The notes: generated from the sequence alone by a model not told the origin. DNA of 64,000 nt from JAITVB01 sp031553805 (GCA_031553805.1 JAVBLC010000001.1:195361-259360); one strand, 5' to 3'; shown: positions 36,346-44,409, counted from the first letter of the stretch. Translations and numbers: made by a program.

Positions 36346-37455
36346 ATGTTGATTTACGATATTGCCCTGACGCTGATTCCCGAGATCGGTACCGTCCGCG
36401 GACGGCGGCTGATCGAGGTGTTCGGCAGTGCCGAAGAAGCCCTCAAGCGCGAACCCGAGGAGATCGAAGAGATGACGCTCATCCCGCGCCTGGCCCTGCA
36501 AAACTTCGCCACACACCGGGTCTTTCCGGAGGCCGAGGCTGAGTTGCGCTTTGCCGAGCGCCACGGGATCGAGGTGGTGCCGATCACTTCGCCGCGCTAT
36601 CCGGCGCGGTTGCGTGAGTGCTGTGACGCCCCGCTGGTGCTCTATGTCAAGGGCAGCCTCGATTTCAACAGCGATTACTGGCTGTCGGTAGTGGGTACGC
36701 GTAAAGTCACCTCTTACGGCAAGTCGATGTGCGACGCGCTGATCGGCGGCCTCGCCCCGGCGCGTCCCGAAACGGTGGTGGTCAGCGGCCTGGCCTACGG
36801 GGTCGACATCGCTGCCCACTTGGCCGCCATGGACAACGGGTTGAAAACAGTCGCCGTGCTGGCTCATCCCCTCGACCGGATCTATCCCGAACGCCACAGC
36901 GATTATGCCAGCCGCATCCTCGACGAAGGCGGCGCACTGGTGTCGGAATTCCACTCGCGCCACGAAATGTTGCCGGCTAATTTCCTGCGCCGCAACCGCA
37001 TCATCGCCGGGTTGAGCACCGGTACGCTGGTGATCGAGTCGGCCCGTCGCGGGGGATCGCTTTCGACGGCCAACTACGCGTTCCATTACGACCGCGACGT
37101 GATGGCCGTTCCGGGACGCGTCGGTACGCCGATGTCCGAAGGGCCCAACCTGTTGATCCAGAAAAATAAGGCGGCGATGGTCCTTGAGTCGAACGACATC
37201 CTCGAAGCCCTGAACTGGGACACGGCCGGCAAGACTTCTTCCCCCGGGAAAGCACGTCAGCCCGACCTGTTCGAAGAACTGCCTCCGGCCGAAAAGAAAA
37301 TTATGGAAGCGCTGGCCGATGCCCGTGCGCTCTCAATCGACGACCTGGCGGTGAAGACCGACTTGCCGGCTTACACGGTTTCGGCACTGCTGTTTACACT
37401 CGAACTGAAAAACGCCGTCCGGATGCGTCCGGGCAATATGGCCGAAATTATCTGA
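36346..37455 (+). CDS. dprA: DNA-processing protein DprA
   Basis: Binds incoming single-stranded DNA and loads RecA during transformation. 369 residues: an N-terminal helix-hairpin-helix region (LTLIPEIGTVRGRRLIEVF), the Rossmann-like core with SVVGTRKVTSYGK, VVSGLAYGVDIAAHLAAMD, ILDEGGALVSEF, FLRRNRIIAGLSTGTLVIESA and AVPGRVGTPMSEGPN, and a C-terminal winged-helix-like domain (about 305-365). The start at 36346 (MLIYDIALTLIPEIG) is supported by the promoter position. tatD follows 4 bp after the stop. Confidence 0.94.
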   Translation: MLIYDIALTLIPEIGTVRGRRLIEVFGSAEEALKREPEEIEEMTLIPRLALQNFATHRVFPEAEAELRFAERHGIEVVPITSPRYPARLRECCDAPLVLYVKGSLDFNSDYWLSVVGTRKVTSYGKSMCDALIGGLAPARPETVVVSGLAYGVDIAAHLAAMDNGLKTVAVLAHPLDRIYPERHSDYASRILDEGGALVSEFHSRHEMLPANFLRRNRIIAGLSTGTLVIESARRGGSLSTANYAFHYDRDVMAVPGRVGTPMSEGPNLLIQKNKAAMVLESNDILEALNWDTAGKTSSPGKARQPDLFEELPPAEKKIMEALADARALSIDDLAVKTDLPAYTVSALLFTLELKNAVRMRPGNMAEII

Positions 37456-37459
37456 GGCA

Positions 37460-38245
37460 ATGCACCTGATCGACACCCATACCCATTTATACGATGAGGC
37501 GTTCGACACCGACCGCGCCGCCGGTCTGGCCCGTGCCGCCGCCTGTGGCGTGGAACGGATGCTGCTGCCGGCGATCGACAGCGCCACCCACGAGCGGCTA
37601 TTCGCCCTGACGGACGCTTATCCCGGCCGATGCCTGCCGATGATGGGGTTTCATCCCACTTCGGTCAACGAAAATCCCGATTTTCGAGATGAATTGACAT
37701 TGGTCGAGTCTCTGCTGAGTGATTCCGCCCGGAAATTTTACGCCATCGGCGAAACGGGTCTCGACCTCTACTGGAGCAGGGATTTTTTGACGGAGCAGAC
37801 CGAAGCGTTGCGTTTCCATATCGAACAGGCCCTGCGCTATGACCTGCCGATCGTGCTCCACACGCGTGACGCTTTTTCGGAAATGATTGTTGTGGTGAGC
37901 GATTACCGTGGCGCCGGATTGCGCGGGGTATTCCACAGTTTTGCCGGAACGTATGAACAATATTGCGAATTAAAAACGCTCGGAGAATTCGTATTCGGGA
38001 TCGGCGGGGTGGTGACCTATAAAAATTCAGCCATTGCCAAGGTCGTAGACCAAATGGAGATGGCCGACATCGTCCTCGAAACCGACGCCCCCTACCTGCC
38101 GCCCGTTCCTTACCGGGGCCAGCGCAACGAAAGCGCTTACCTGCCTTATGTCGCGGCAAAGATCGCCGAGATCAAAGGGATCTCTGTGGAAGAGATCGCC
38201 GCTCAGACGACCCGCAATGCAGAGGCCATGTTCCGGATCGGGTGA
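37460..38245 (+). CDS. tatD: TatD-family metal-dependent DNase
   Basis: Cytoplasmic TIM-barrel metallohydrolase, 261 residues. Metal ligands: LIDTHTHLYDEAFD (HxH) at the N-terminus, AIGETGLDLYW (Glu), PIVLHTRDAF (His), GVFHSFAG (His) and LETDAPYLPPVPYRG (Asp). Family members have 3'-5' DNase activity and act in DNA repair; a physiological substrate is not certain. Second gene of the dprA-tatD operon. Confidence 0.92.
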   Translation: MHLIDTHTHLYDEAFDTDRAAGLARAAACGVERMLLPAIDSATHERLFALTDAYPGRCLPMMGFHPTSVNENPDFRDELTLVESLLSDSARKFYAIGETGLDLYWSRDFLTEQTEALRFHIEQALRYDLPIVLHTRDAFSEMIVVVSDYRGAGLRGVFHSFAGTYEQYCELKTLGEFVFGIGGVVTYKNSAIAKVVDQMEMADIVLETDAPYLPPVPYRGQRNESAYLPYVAAKIAEIKGISVEEIAAQTTRNAEAMFRIG

Positions 38246-38258
38246 GGCTGCTTGTGCG

Positions 38259-38298
38259 ACAAAACGAAAAAGCACCTTTACGGGTGCTTTTTCGTTTT
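38259..38298. terminator. Bidirectional terminator between tatD and the lipoprotein cluster
   Basis: Arms AAAACGAAAAAGCACC and GGGTGCTTTTTCGTTTT around TTTAC. It ends tatD on + and the C10/lipoprotein operon on minus. Confidence 0.92.
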
Positions 38299-38312
38299 GC
38301 AGGAAGACAGGA

Positions 38313-38807
38313 TCACTTCTTCTTCGGGAATACCGGATCATCCCAAACCCAGTTTTCCTTTATGTAGTTACCAGTGTCAGAATATCCATCCATATCTCCC
38401 AGGCTAGGTTCTCCCAAAATGTAAATGTATTTCCACTGGTTCCTACTGTCTATAATCAGGAATGTCGTGTAACAGTGATTTTTTCCCGGCCCGATCCAGT
38501 CGATGATAATCCGATCGTCTACGATCGACACTTGATATACCTCAGCCGGATCAAAGGTATATGGTATCCCGCCAGCGGGGTGAATTGTACAAAACATCGG
38601 AATAGACTTATAAATAGTATAACCTCCGTTACCACTCTGAATGGGAAGCTCTCCATGAGGGTCGTCCTGGGTTAGTTGCATACCCTGGGGGAATATTAAT
38701 AACTTAACGGGCTTTCCCTCCGGCTCCTCGGTCGGGCTTTTCGAGCACCCAGCTATAATCATGGCCAGCAAAGCGGACAAAGCAACGAAACTAAATAATC
38801 TTTTCAT
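38313..38807 (-). CDS. Tandem lipoprotein 3 of the C10 protease locus
   Basis: A 164-residue lipoprotein: signal peptide MKRLFSFVALSALLAMIIAGC with lipobox IAGC. It is paralogous to the next two genes; shared landmarks are SGNGGYTIYK..PMFC, FDPAEVYQVSIVDDRIIID and a NWVWDDPVFPKK tail. It is the most diverged of the three: the centre reads DWIGPGKNHCYTTFLII and the following part differs. Beta-rich, no known domain recognised. By position after a C10 protease it could be a protease inhibitor like the Bfi proteins of Bacteroides fragilis (inference, no sequence proof). 29 bp separates it from gene 2. Confidence 0.75.
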   Translation of the reverse strand: MKRLFSFVALSALLAMIIAGCSKSPTEEPEGKPVKLLIFPQGMQLTQDDPHGELPIQSGNGGYTIYKSIPMFCTIHPAGGIPYTFDPAEVYQVSIVDDRIIIDWIGPGKNHCYTTFLIIDSRNQWKYIYILGEPSLGDMDGYSDTGNYIKENWVWDDPVFPKKK

Positions 38808-38836
38808 CGCGACGATCAGTTAGGTTCTAATCACGT

Positions 38837-39319
38837 TCATTTCTTAGGGAATACCGGATCGTCCCACACCCAGATTTCATTCGAGTAGGCACTGAAACCT
38901 CCATCCAGATTTCCTAGTGTACGGGGTTCTTCTATTGTAATGCATCGCCGTTGGTTCTTTCTGTCTACCACCAGAAATGTCGTGGCACAATGCCTTTTTT
39001 CCGAATCATCCCGGTCGATGATAATCTGATCGCCGACGATTGACACTTGGTATGCTTTCGCCGGATCAAAAGTATATGATGTTCCGCCAGCGGGGAGAAT
39101 TGTACAAAACATCGGTACAAGCTTATAAATCGTATAGCCTCCATTGCCGCTACGGATAGTGATCTCGCCGTGAGAGTCGGCCTGGGTCAAATACAAGAGC
39201 TGGGGAGATATGAAGAACGCAACAGGCTCTTCCTCCGGCTCAACAGGGCTTTTCGAACACCCGGCTATAACCATGACCAGCAAAGCGGACAAAGCAACGA
39301 AACTAAATAATCTTTTCAT
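38837..39319 (-). CDS. Tandem lipoprotein 2 of the C10 protease locus
   Basis: A 160-residue lipoprotein with signal peptide MKRLFSFVALSALLVMVIAGC (lipobox IAGC), then SKSPVEPEEEPVAFFISP. It is very similar to copy 1 over IVGDQIIIDRDDSEKR and the C-terminal GNLDGGFSAYSNEIWVWDD stretch; even the spacer DNA (gcgacgatcagttaggttc) is nearly identical between copies, so duplication is recent. Cysteines in PMFC, RHCATTF and RRCI are kept in copies 1 and 2. Function unknown; candidate inhibitor or surface-binding partner of the protease. Confidence 0.78.
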   Translation of the reverse strand: MKRLFSFVALSALLVMVIAGCSKSPVEPEEEPVAFFISPQLLYLTQADSHGEITIRSGNGGYTIYKLVPMFCTILPAGGTSYTFDPAKAYQVSIVGDQIIIDRDDSEKRHCATTFLVVDRKNQRRCITIEEPRTLGNLDGGFSAYSNEIWVWDDPVFPKK

Positions 39320-39348
39320 CGCGACGATCAGTTAGGTTCTAATCACGT

Positions 39349-39825
39349 TCATTTCTTCGGGAATACCGGATCGTCCCACACCCAGATTTCATTCGAGTAG
39401 GCACTGAAACCTCCATCCAGATTCCCCACTGCAAGGGATTCTTCGATTGAAATGCATCGTCGTTGGTTCCTACTATCGACCACCAGGAATGTCGTGGCAC
39501 AACGCCTTTTTTCCGAATCATCCCGGTCGATGATAATCTGATCGCCGACGATTGACATTTGGTATACCTTCGCCGGATCAAAGTTATATGGTATACCACC
39601 GGCAGGCCAAACCTTACAAAACATAGGAACTAGTTTATAAATCTTATAGCCTCCGTTGCCACTATGGATGGTAAGTTCGCCGTGGGTGTTGGTTTGATTT
39701 AAAAACAGTGGCGCCCCAGGAGAAATAGACAACACAACAGGCTCCTCTCCCGGGCTTTTCGAACATCCCGTCATTGCCATAGCCAGCAAAGCCAACGGGG
39801 CGGCAAAACCAAATAATCTTTTCAT
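39349..39825 (-). CDS. Tandem lipoprotein 1 of the C10 protease locus
   Basis: A 158-residue lipoprotein directly after the protease gene (8 bp gap), with signal peptide MKRLFGFAAPLALLAMAMTGC (lipobox MTGC). The mature part is one small beta-rich domain: SGNGGYKIYKLVPMFC, FDPAKVYQMSIVGDQIIID and NEIWVWDDPVFPKK. The tight spacing implies cotranscription and perhaps translational coupling with the protease. It is the founding copy by position; copies 2 and 3 follow. No family recognised. Confidence 0.78.
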   Translation of the reverse strand: MKRLFGFAAPLALLAMAMTGCSKSPGEEPVVLSISPGAPLFLNQTNTHGELTIHSGNGGYKIYKLVPMFCKVWPAGGIPYNFDPAKVYQMSIVGDQIIIDRDDSEKRRCATTFLVVDSRNQRRCISIEESLAVGNLDGGFSAYSNEIWVWDDPVFPKK

Positions 39826-39833
39826 CGCAACGG

Positions 39834-41208
39834 TCAGTTAGGTTTTATATTGGTGTACAAAAACTTGTCATAGGTGAAAGAATATGTCTTCCCATCGGTA
39901 TAAACGGGACCAAAATTATAATACCATCCATCTGAAAGACCGCCCCAACCCCAGTTGCAGAGAATCATTTGGGCTCTCACCCTTTCGCGGCTCTGCAGAC
40001 TGTAACTGGTGCCCTCTATAACTGTTGACCTCCAATAATACCATCGCTCTTTTTTAAGTATGCCCTCTATGACCCAGATATGACCGCTCCAGATTTCTTG
40101 ACCATTTGGGGCGAATTTCAGATCCTGGCCGCTCATCAGCAACGGGCGATGGTTGTCGCGTATTTCACCATATATTGCGGCGGAACTGACTGGCCCACTA
40201 TAAGATGTTTCTGTTACTGTATAACCCTGCGCCTGAATACCCGGGACAATATTGCCAAGAGGAGTGTGTCCCCTAGTTCCTGTCGATGTAAGTTCAAAAA
40301 ATGTGAATCTGTTTGCAATATTGTATAATAGTCTGGAAACCTCCGAAGCGGCAGACGAGTTGGAGGTACTGATTGTCGGGGCCACGGTAAGCAATGCCCA
40401 ATTATAGAATGTCGGTCGTTGGTGATTGGCCATTACCTGGCCAAAAGCAACGGCAAAACAACCCACTCTGCCCGTTTTATTACCATTCCGATAATCAATC
40501 AAGGGCACCTGATTATTGTAAGGCGCTTCCTGATGCCACTTAGTCTGCACCCGCGCCATATAGGTTTCCGTATTGTCTATTGGGGCATAATACCGCTGGA
40601 GCCCGGGGTCGCCGGCAGCCAACCGCCACGATTCGACGGTCCCCGGAACCGAAAAGTAGACATAATAAGGATCTTCCTCTACCTCATAATAATCCGCTTT
40701 TGTCGCAGCTTCCGCTTGTGCGGTGTTCTTCTTTCCGACAAATTCTGCAAACGTGGCAAAGTCCCTGAAAAACATCGCCAGCCCTTCGTTGAAGGCTGTA
40801 TCAGCGATCGACCCTTCGGGCGCGTAAGCCATCACTTCGCTAAAATCCGGAAATTCGGCGACTACGGCATAGCCTGTCGTCTGGTCGGCATTCTGCAGGG
40901 TTATCTCATAAACGGGCAGGTCTTCCCCCTCTCCCGATTTCGTCGATATCGCCCCATAGGCCGAAGCCGAGGTTTTGTTTACGCCAACGACCGCCGCTTT
41001 GAAAACACCTTTGGTGTAGGCCTCTCCGCCCAAATCATCCAGGAATAAGTTCAGCGCCTCTATGGCCCCCTCTTCTCCCGACAGCCGCTGCGTTTCTGAA
41101 GCAACTTCCTTAATAGACTCGGGGGTATCGCTGCAGTCTTCTTTAGCACAAGAACACAGAAATACAGAAACACAGAAACACAGAAACGTGCAGATTTTTC
41201 ATCGTCAT
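39834..41208 (-). pseudogene. C10 (streptopain-like) cysteine protease lipoprotein, out of frame at an 8-bp repeat
   Basis: Coding sequence for a surface cysteine protease with an N-terminal Spi-type inhibitory prodomain (about 130 residues) and a C10 catalytic domain. The nucleophile Cys is in GRVGCFAVAFGQVMANH, the catalytic His in SGHIWVIEG, and an NWGWGG motif is near the end. The frame is open from about 41198 to 39834, but the natural ATG (41202 or 41208) reads MKNLHVSVFLCFCISVFLC and stops at 41145-41143. Four 8-bp units (CACAGAAA on +) at 41155-41186 lie between. One more unit, or two fewer, joins the frames and gives a lipobox FLCSC. It may be a phase-off gene, a decayed gene or an assembly slip. 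Confidence 0.8.
41155..41186. repeat. Four tandem octamers inside the C10 signal peptide
   Basis: Units on the + strand are CACAGAAA, TACAGAAA, CACAGAAA and CACAGAAA; on the coding strand TTTCTGTG-type. As 8 is not a multiple of 3, gain or loss of units shifts the reading frame. All three frames encode hydrophobic residues, as needed for a signal peptide. Confidence 0.9.
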
Positions 41209-41254
41209 TTTACTTTAGGTTGGTAATAATTTATGCTATAAGGAACAATATTTA

Positions 41255-41262
41255 CAAAGATA
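41255..41262 (-). promoter_or_regulatory. -7 element of the C10 protease operon
   Basis: Minus-strand TATCTTTG, 47-53 bp before the two candidate ATGs. No TTG at 19-21 nt; a TTTG occurs at 16 nt. This weak -33 fits a promoter that needs an activator. Confidence 0.5.
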
Positions 41263-41304
41263 CAAATAAATATTTGATCAAATTGCAAAATCGAGGATGC
41301 TTCC

Positions 41305-41350
41305 GCATAAAATCTTACCAAGATACGCGGAATTTGCATAAAATGTTACC
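41305..41350. promoter_or_regulatory. Direct repeats upstream of the C10 promoter
   Basis: GCATAAAATCTTACC at 41305-41319 and GCATAAAATGTTACC at 41336-41350 differ by one base and are spaced 31 bp apart, three helical turns. TTCCGC/GCGGAA arms flank the first. They lie between mntP's stop and the protease promoter, as activator sites would. Confidence 0.4.
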
Positions 41351-41356
41351 CTCGAC

Positions 41357-41944
41357 CTATGCCGTAAGGTGCTCGAGCAGTACCTTGGCACCGATCAGGA
41401 TCAGGACGATCCCGCCGATCAATTCGGCACGTGGACCCAGCTTGCTGCTGGCCGTGTGGCCGATAAATACCCCGATGAGCGAGGCGGCGAAAGTGACGGC
41501 CGCCATAATGACAGCCCCGACAAGCATATTGGTGGTCTGCGTCGCGTGCGGCACCAGTGCCAGCGTGACCAGCCCCAGGGCGACCCCTGTGATCACGGCG
41601 TCGATGCTCGTCGCAATCCCCAGTAGGCAGTTGCGGCGGAAGCAGAACGGATTGACGGGATTTTCCTCTTTTTTGAACGAACTGCGGATCATATTCACCC
41701 CGATCAGTGCCAACAGCCCGAAAGCGATCCAATGGTCAAAGGCGTTGATCAGGCTGCTGATGCCCCGTCCCCCGGCCCATCCGGCGAGCAGCATCACGGC
41801 CTGAAACAGGCCCAGGATAAGCGCGAAGCGGAAAAAGATGCGGTGGCGGGTAGTGGTGTCGGTGTTCATTCCGGCCGACAGCGACACGGCAAACGAATCG
41901 AAGCAAAGCCCTAAGGCCAGCAAAATAAAAGTAAGCAGGTTCAT
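41357..41944 (-). CDS. mntP: Manganese efflux pump MntP
   Basis: Inner-membrane Mn(II) exporter of the DUF204/MntP family, 195 residues with six predicted helices. The two repeat halves show the conserved acidic motifs LGLCFDSFAVSLSAGM (about residues 10-25) and GIATSIDAVITGVALG (about 110-125). Start at 41944 (MNLLTFILLALG) is chosen; the longer frame up to 42232 crosses the divergent promoters. No yybP-ykoY riboswitch is seen. Transcribed from TACCTTTG at 41978-41971. Confidence 0.92.
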   Translation of the reverse strand: MNLLTFILLALGLCFDSFAVSLSAGMNTDTTTRHRIFFRFALILGLFQAVMLLAGWAGGRGISSLINAFDHWIAFGLLALIGVNMIRSSFKKEENPVNPFCFRRNCLLGIATSIDAVITGVALGLVTLALVPHATQTTNMLVGAVIMAAVTFAASLIGVFIGHTASSKLGPRAELIGGIVLILIGAKVLLEHLTA

Positions 41945-41970
41945 CCGTGGGGGAGGGTAAAAAGTTTCCA

Positions 41971-42001
41971 CAAAGGTAATTTTTTTGGTATATTTGTCCA
42001 A
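41971..42001 (-). promoter_or_regulatory. mntP promoter, overlapping the divergent promoter
   Basis: Minus strand: TTG (42001-41999), 20-nt spacer, TACCTTTG (41978-41971). The + strand TATATTTG at 41989-41996 for the divergent gene lies inside this spacer, so the two promoters probably compete. Confidence 0.65.
41989..41996 (+). promoter_or_regulatory. -7 element for the sugar isomerase-like gene
   Basis: TATATTTG on the + strand; the RNA would start near 42003 and carry a 150-nt leader made of the 43-bp repeats. No clear -33 TTG. Confidence 0.5.
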
Positions 42002-42127
42002 GGCAAAGTGAGAATCCGGAATACCGGGAAACACATTGTCCGAAGCGAAGTGTGAATTCTGAATACAGAGAGAACACTTTGTTCGAAGCAAAGTAAAATT
42101 TCCGGGTGCCGGGCGGCACCCGGGCGG
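41999..42127 (+). repeat. Three 43-bp tandem repeats in a 5' leader
   Basis: Units begin at 41999, 42042 and 42085, exactly 43 bp apart, with the pattern (g)aagcnaagtn...aatnnc.gaata.c.g.g.naacac.ttgt.c. Units 1 and 2 align throughout; unit 3 diverges after its first 20 bases into a GC-rich hairpin (GGGTGCCGGGCGGCACCC). Each unit has a small internal hairpin. Related units occur at 50.40-50.51 kb. Confidence 0.75.
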
Positions 42128-42156
42128 CACTGGGATTACTAAAAATCTGTAGAAAT

Positions 42157-43029
42157 ATGAAAGATTGCGTAAGAAAAACAGCGATGATCTTATTGGGCTG
42201 CCTGGCGGCCGTGACCGTTTCGGCCCAGACACTGCCCCCGCTTTCGGTCGGGGTGTGTACGGGGCCCAACAACTGGGAAGTGGCCCGCGACCGAGGATGT
42301 GCGTTCATCGAGTGCACGGTGCCGGCGGTGCTGATGCCCGACAAGGGCGATGCCGAGTTTTCCGCTTCGTTGGCCGCACTTCGTGCGCGGGGGGTGAAGG
42401 TGGCGGCGTTCAACATCTTCATCCCGGGGACGATCAAGACCACGGGGCCCGAGGCCGATCCCGACGCGGCGCTGGCGTGGGCCGAAACGTCGTTCCGCCG
42501 GGCACGCGAGTTGGGTGCGACGGTGATTGTGCTGGGGAGTGGCGGGAGCCGTTCGCTGGTCGACGGGTTTTCGTATAACAAGGCGTGGAAGCAGTTCCGC
42601 AGTCTATTGAAACAGATGGGGCCGCTGGCTCAAAAATATGGGATTACGGTGGCGCTGGAACACCTCAACCCGACCAAGAGCGGATCGAATTTCATCACGT
42701 CGCTCGAGGAGGGGGCACGGATGGTGCGACAGGTGAATCATCCGAATATCAGGCTGTTGTGCGACACGTTCCACATGATGATGGTGGGCGAGCCGGCTTC
42801 GGAAATTTTGAAAGCGGGAGATCTGATTGCGCATTGCCATGTGGCGGGCAACGATGTCCGGCGGGCGCCGGGTGTGGGGGGCAATGACGAGGAGTTGGCG
42901 CCTTATTTTGAGGCGTTGCGTCAGATTGGGTACGCGGGAATGATTTCGATGGAGTGCTCGTGGGAAAATTTTTCGGAGGAGGTAGCCATCGGCGTTAAAA
43001 AGCTAAAAGCAGAATTTCCCGCAAAGTAA
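42157..43029 (+). CDS. Exported sugar phosphate isomerase/epimerase-like TIM barrel
   Basis: A 290-residue protein of the xylose isomerase-like TIM-barrel superfamily with a signal peptide (MILLGCLAAVTVSAQ, cleavage after VSA). Likely metal ligands: the Glu of VALEHLNPTKSG (about 165), the Asp of LLCDTFHMM (His two residues on), the His of IAHCHVAG and the final Glu of GMISMECSW. The set resembles hydroxypyruvate isomerase/AP-endonuclease-2 type enzymes that work on sugars. Export is unusual for an isomerase but common in Bacteroidota homologs. Start at 42157 fits the signal peptide. Monocistronic; repeat R3 follows. Confidence 0.82.
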   Translation: MKDCVRKTAMILLGCLAAVTVSAQTLPPLSVGVCTGPNNWEVARDRGCAFIECTVPAVLMPDKGDAEFSASLAALRARGVKVAAFNIFIPGTIKTTGPEADPDAALAWAETSFRRARELGATVIVLGSGGSRSLVDGFSYNKAWKQFRSLLKQMGPLAQKYGITVALEHLNPTKSGSNFITSLEEGARMVRQVNHPNIRLLCDTFHMMMVGEPASEILKAGDLIAHCHVAGNDVRRAPGVGGNDEELAPYFEALRQIGYAGMISMECSWENFSEEVAIGVKKLKAEFPAK

Positions 43030-43337
43030 AGTAAGTCTCAGGAAAGCGCAGCTTTCCCAAAAAATTTTTGCGTCGCTTTTTATAAAAAGCGACAGTCCCC
43101 TCACAGGAAAAGAGCGCGGTGGCCACGCTTCTCGGAGATTTTTATGCCCGATCCTGTTCAGGAACCTGATCCTTCCCAATGCATAAAAATCTCTTGTGCG
43201 AGGGCCAAAAACAGTAGCGGCGGAAGCAATTTGCTTCCGCCGCTTTTTATAAAAAGCGCCGTAACCGAGGTCGCCAAAGGCGGGCGAGCTCAGCGGAGCT
43301 AAAAATTTTCGGCGATGCTTTGCATCGCTTGATTACT
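43030..43337. repeat. Intergenic repeat copy R3
   Basis: 308-bp noncoding spacer between convergent genes. Modules in order: aggaaagcgcagctttcc hairpin; core palindrome 43072-43093 (GTCGC-TTTTTATAAAAA-GCGAC); long-loop hairpin with 13-bp arms GAGATTTTTATGC (43135-43147) and GCATAAAAATCTC (43181-43193); a 25-nt palindrome 43218-43242 identical to the one at 29946; a second core 43241-43258 fused to it; gcgagctcagcggagc; and GCGATGC/GCATCGC at about 43311-43330. Confidence 0.75.
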
Positions 43338-44405
43338 TTACTTCGAGATTTGCGCGGTGATGTAGTCGCCTACCTCGCTTGTCGAATAGGCTTTCGTCCC
43401 TTTCTGCGCAATATCTTCCGTCACCACACCGGCTGCCAGCGCAGCGTCCACCGCCGCCCGCACAGCCTTCCCTTCGGCCTTCATCTCCAGGTGTTCCAGC
43501 AACATCGCCGCCGACAGGATCATCGCCATCGGATTGGCGATCCCTTTCCCTGCCGCCTGTGGATACGACCCGTGGATCGGCTCGAAAAGCCCCACCTCGG
43601 CCCCCACCGAAGCCGACGGCAACATACCCATCGACCCGCTGATCACACTCGCCTCGTCCGTCAGAATATCCCCGAACAGATTTTCCGTCACCAGCACGTC
43701 GAAGCGTGTCGGCCACTGGATAATCTGCATCGCCGCGTTGTCGACAAACATAAATTCGAGTTTCACGTCGGGATATTGCGGTTCGATCTCCTTGGCAATC
43801 TGCCGCCACAGGCGCGAGGTCGCAATTACGTTGGCCTTGTCGACCACCGTCAGCTGCTTGCGCCGTCCGCGTGCCAGCCCGAAAGCCAGGTGCAGGATGC
43901 GTTCCACCTCTTCGCGGGTGTAGACGCACGTGTCGTAAGCCGTGTTCCCATCCTCGCTCCGTCCCTGCGGACGGCCGAAATACATCCCGCCTGTCAACTC
44001 GCGTACGCACACGAAATCAGCGCCTTGTACGATCTCGCGTTTGATCGGTGAACGGTCTACCAGCGAATCGAACATCACCAGCGGACGAATGTTCGCAAAC
44101 AACCCCAACGACTTGCGCATCCGCAGCAGGCCCTGCTCCGGGCGCACCTTGGCCGTCGGGTCGTTGTCATACTTCGGATCGCCGATCGCACCAAACAGCA
44201 CCGCATCGGACATCTGACAAACCTTATGTGTTTCAGCGGGATAAGGGTCGCCTACGGCGTCGATCGCCGAAGCGCCCACCAGCGCGCGGGTGTAGTTGAA
44301 CTTGTGGCCGAATTTCGCCGCAATGGCATCCATTGCTTTCAGCGCTTCGGTCATGATCTCGGGGCCGATCCCGTCGCCGGCCAACACGGCTATCTTCTTC
44401 TCCAT
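43338..44405 (-). CDS. leuB: 3-Isopropylmalate dehydrogenase
   Basis: NAD-dependent oxidation of 3-isopropylmalate in leucine synthesis. 355 residues; AVLAGDGIGPEIMTEALKAM at the N-terminus, the RPEQGLLRMRKSLGLFANIRP substrate-binding stretch, and the MFVDNAAMQIIQWPTRFDVL and NLFGDILTDEASVISGSMGMLPSAS signatures. Last gene of leuC-leuD-leuB, 4 bp after leuD. Confidence 0.95.
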   Translation of the reverse strand: MEKKIAVLAGDGIGPEIMTEALKAMDAIAAKFGHKFNYTRALVGASAIDAVGDPYPAETHKVCQMSDAVLFGAIGDPKYDNDPTAKVRPEQGLLRMRKSLGLFANIRPLVMFDSLVDRSPIKREIVQGADFVCVRELTGGMYFGRPQGRSEDGNTAYDTCVYTREEVERILHLAFGLARGRRKQLTVVDKANVIATSRLWRQIAKEIEPQYPDVKLEFMFVDNAAMQIIQWPTRFDVLVTENLFGDILTDEASVISGSMGMLPSASVGAEVGLFEPIHGSYPQAAGKGIANPMAMILSAAMLLEHLEMKAEGKAVRAAVDAALAAGVVTEDIAQKGTKAYSTSEVGDYITAQISK

Positions 44406-44409
44406 GGGG

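Noticed and set aside
39834..41033. C10 protease starting at TTG 41033
   Set aside because: This would remove the signal peptide and part of the prodomain; the frame continues upstream to the repeat and matches a lipoprotein there.
41945..42156. yybP-ykoY manganese riboswitch ahead of mntP
   Set aside because: The mntP promoter sits 27 bp before its start, leaving no room, and no matching motif was seen.
42604..42840. Minus-strand small ORF inside the isomerase-like gene
   Set aside because: Shadow frame with no family support.
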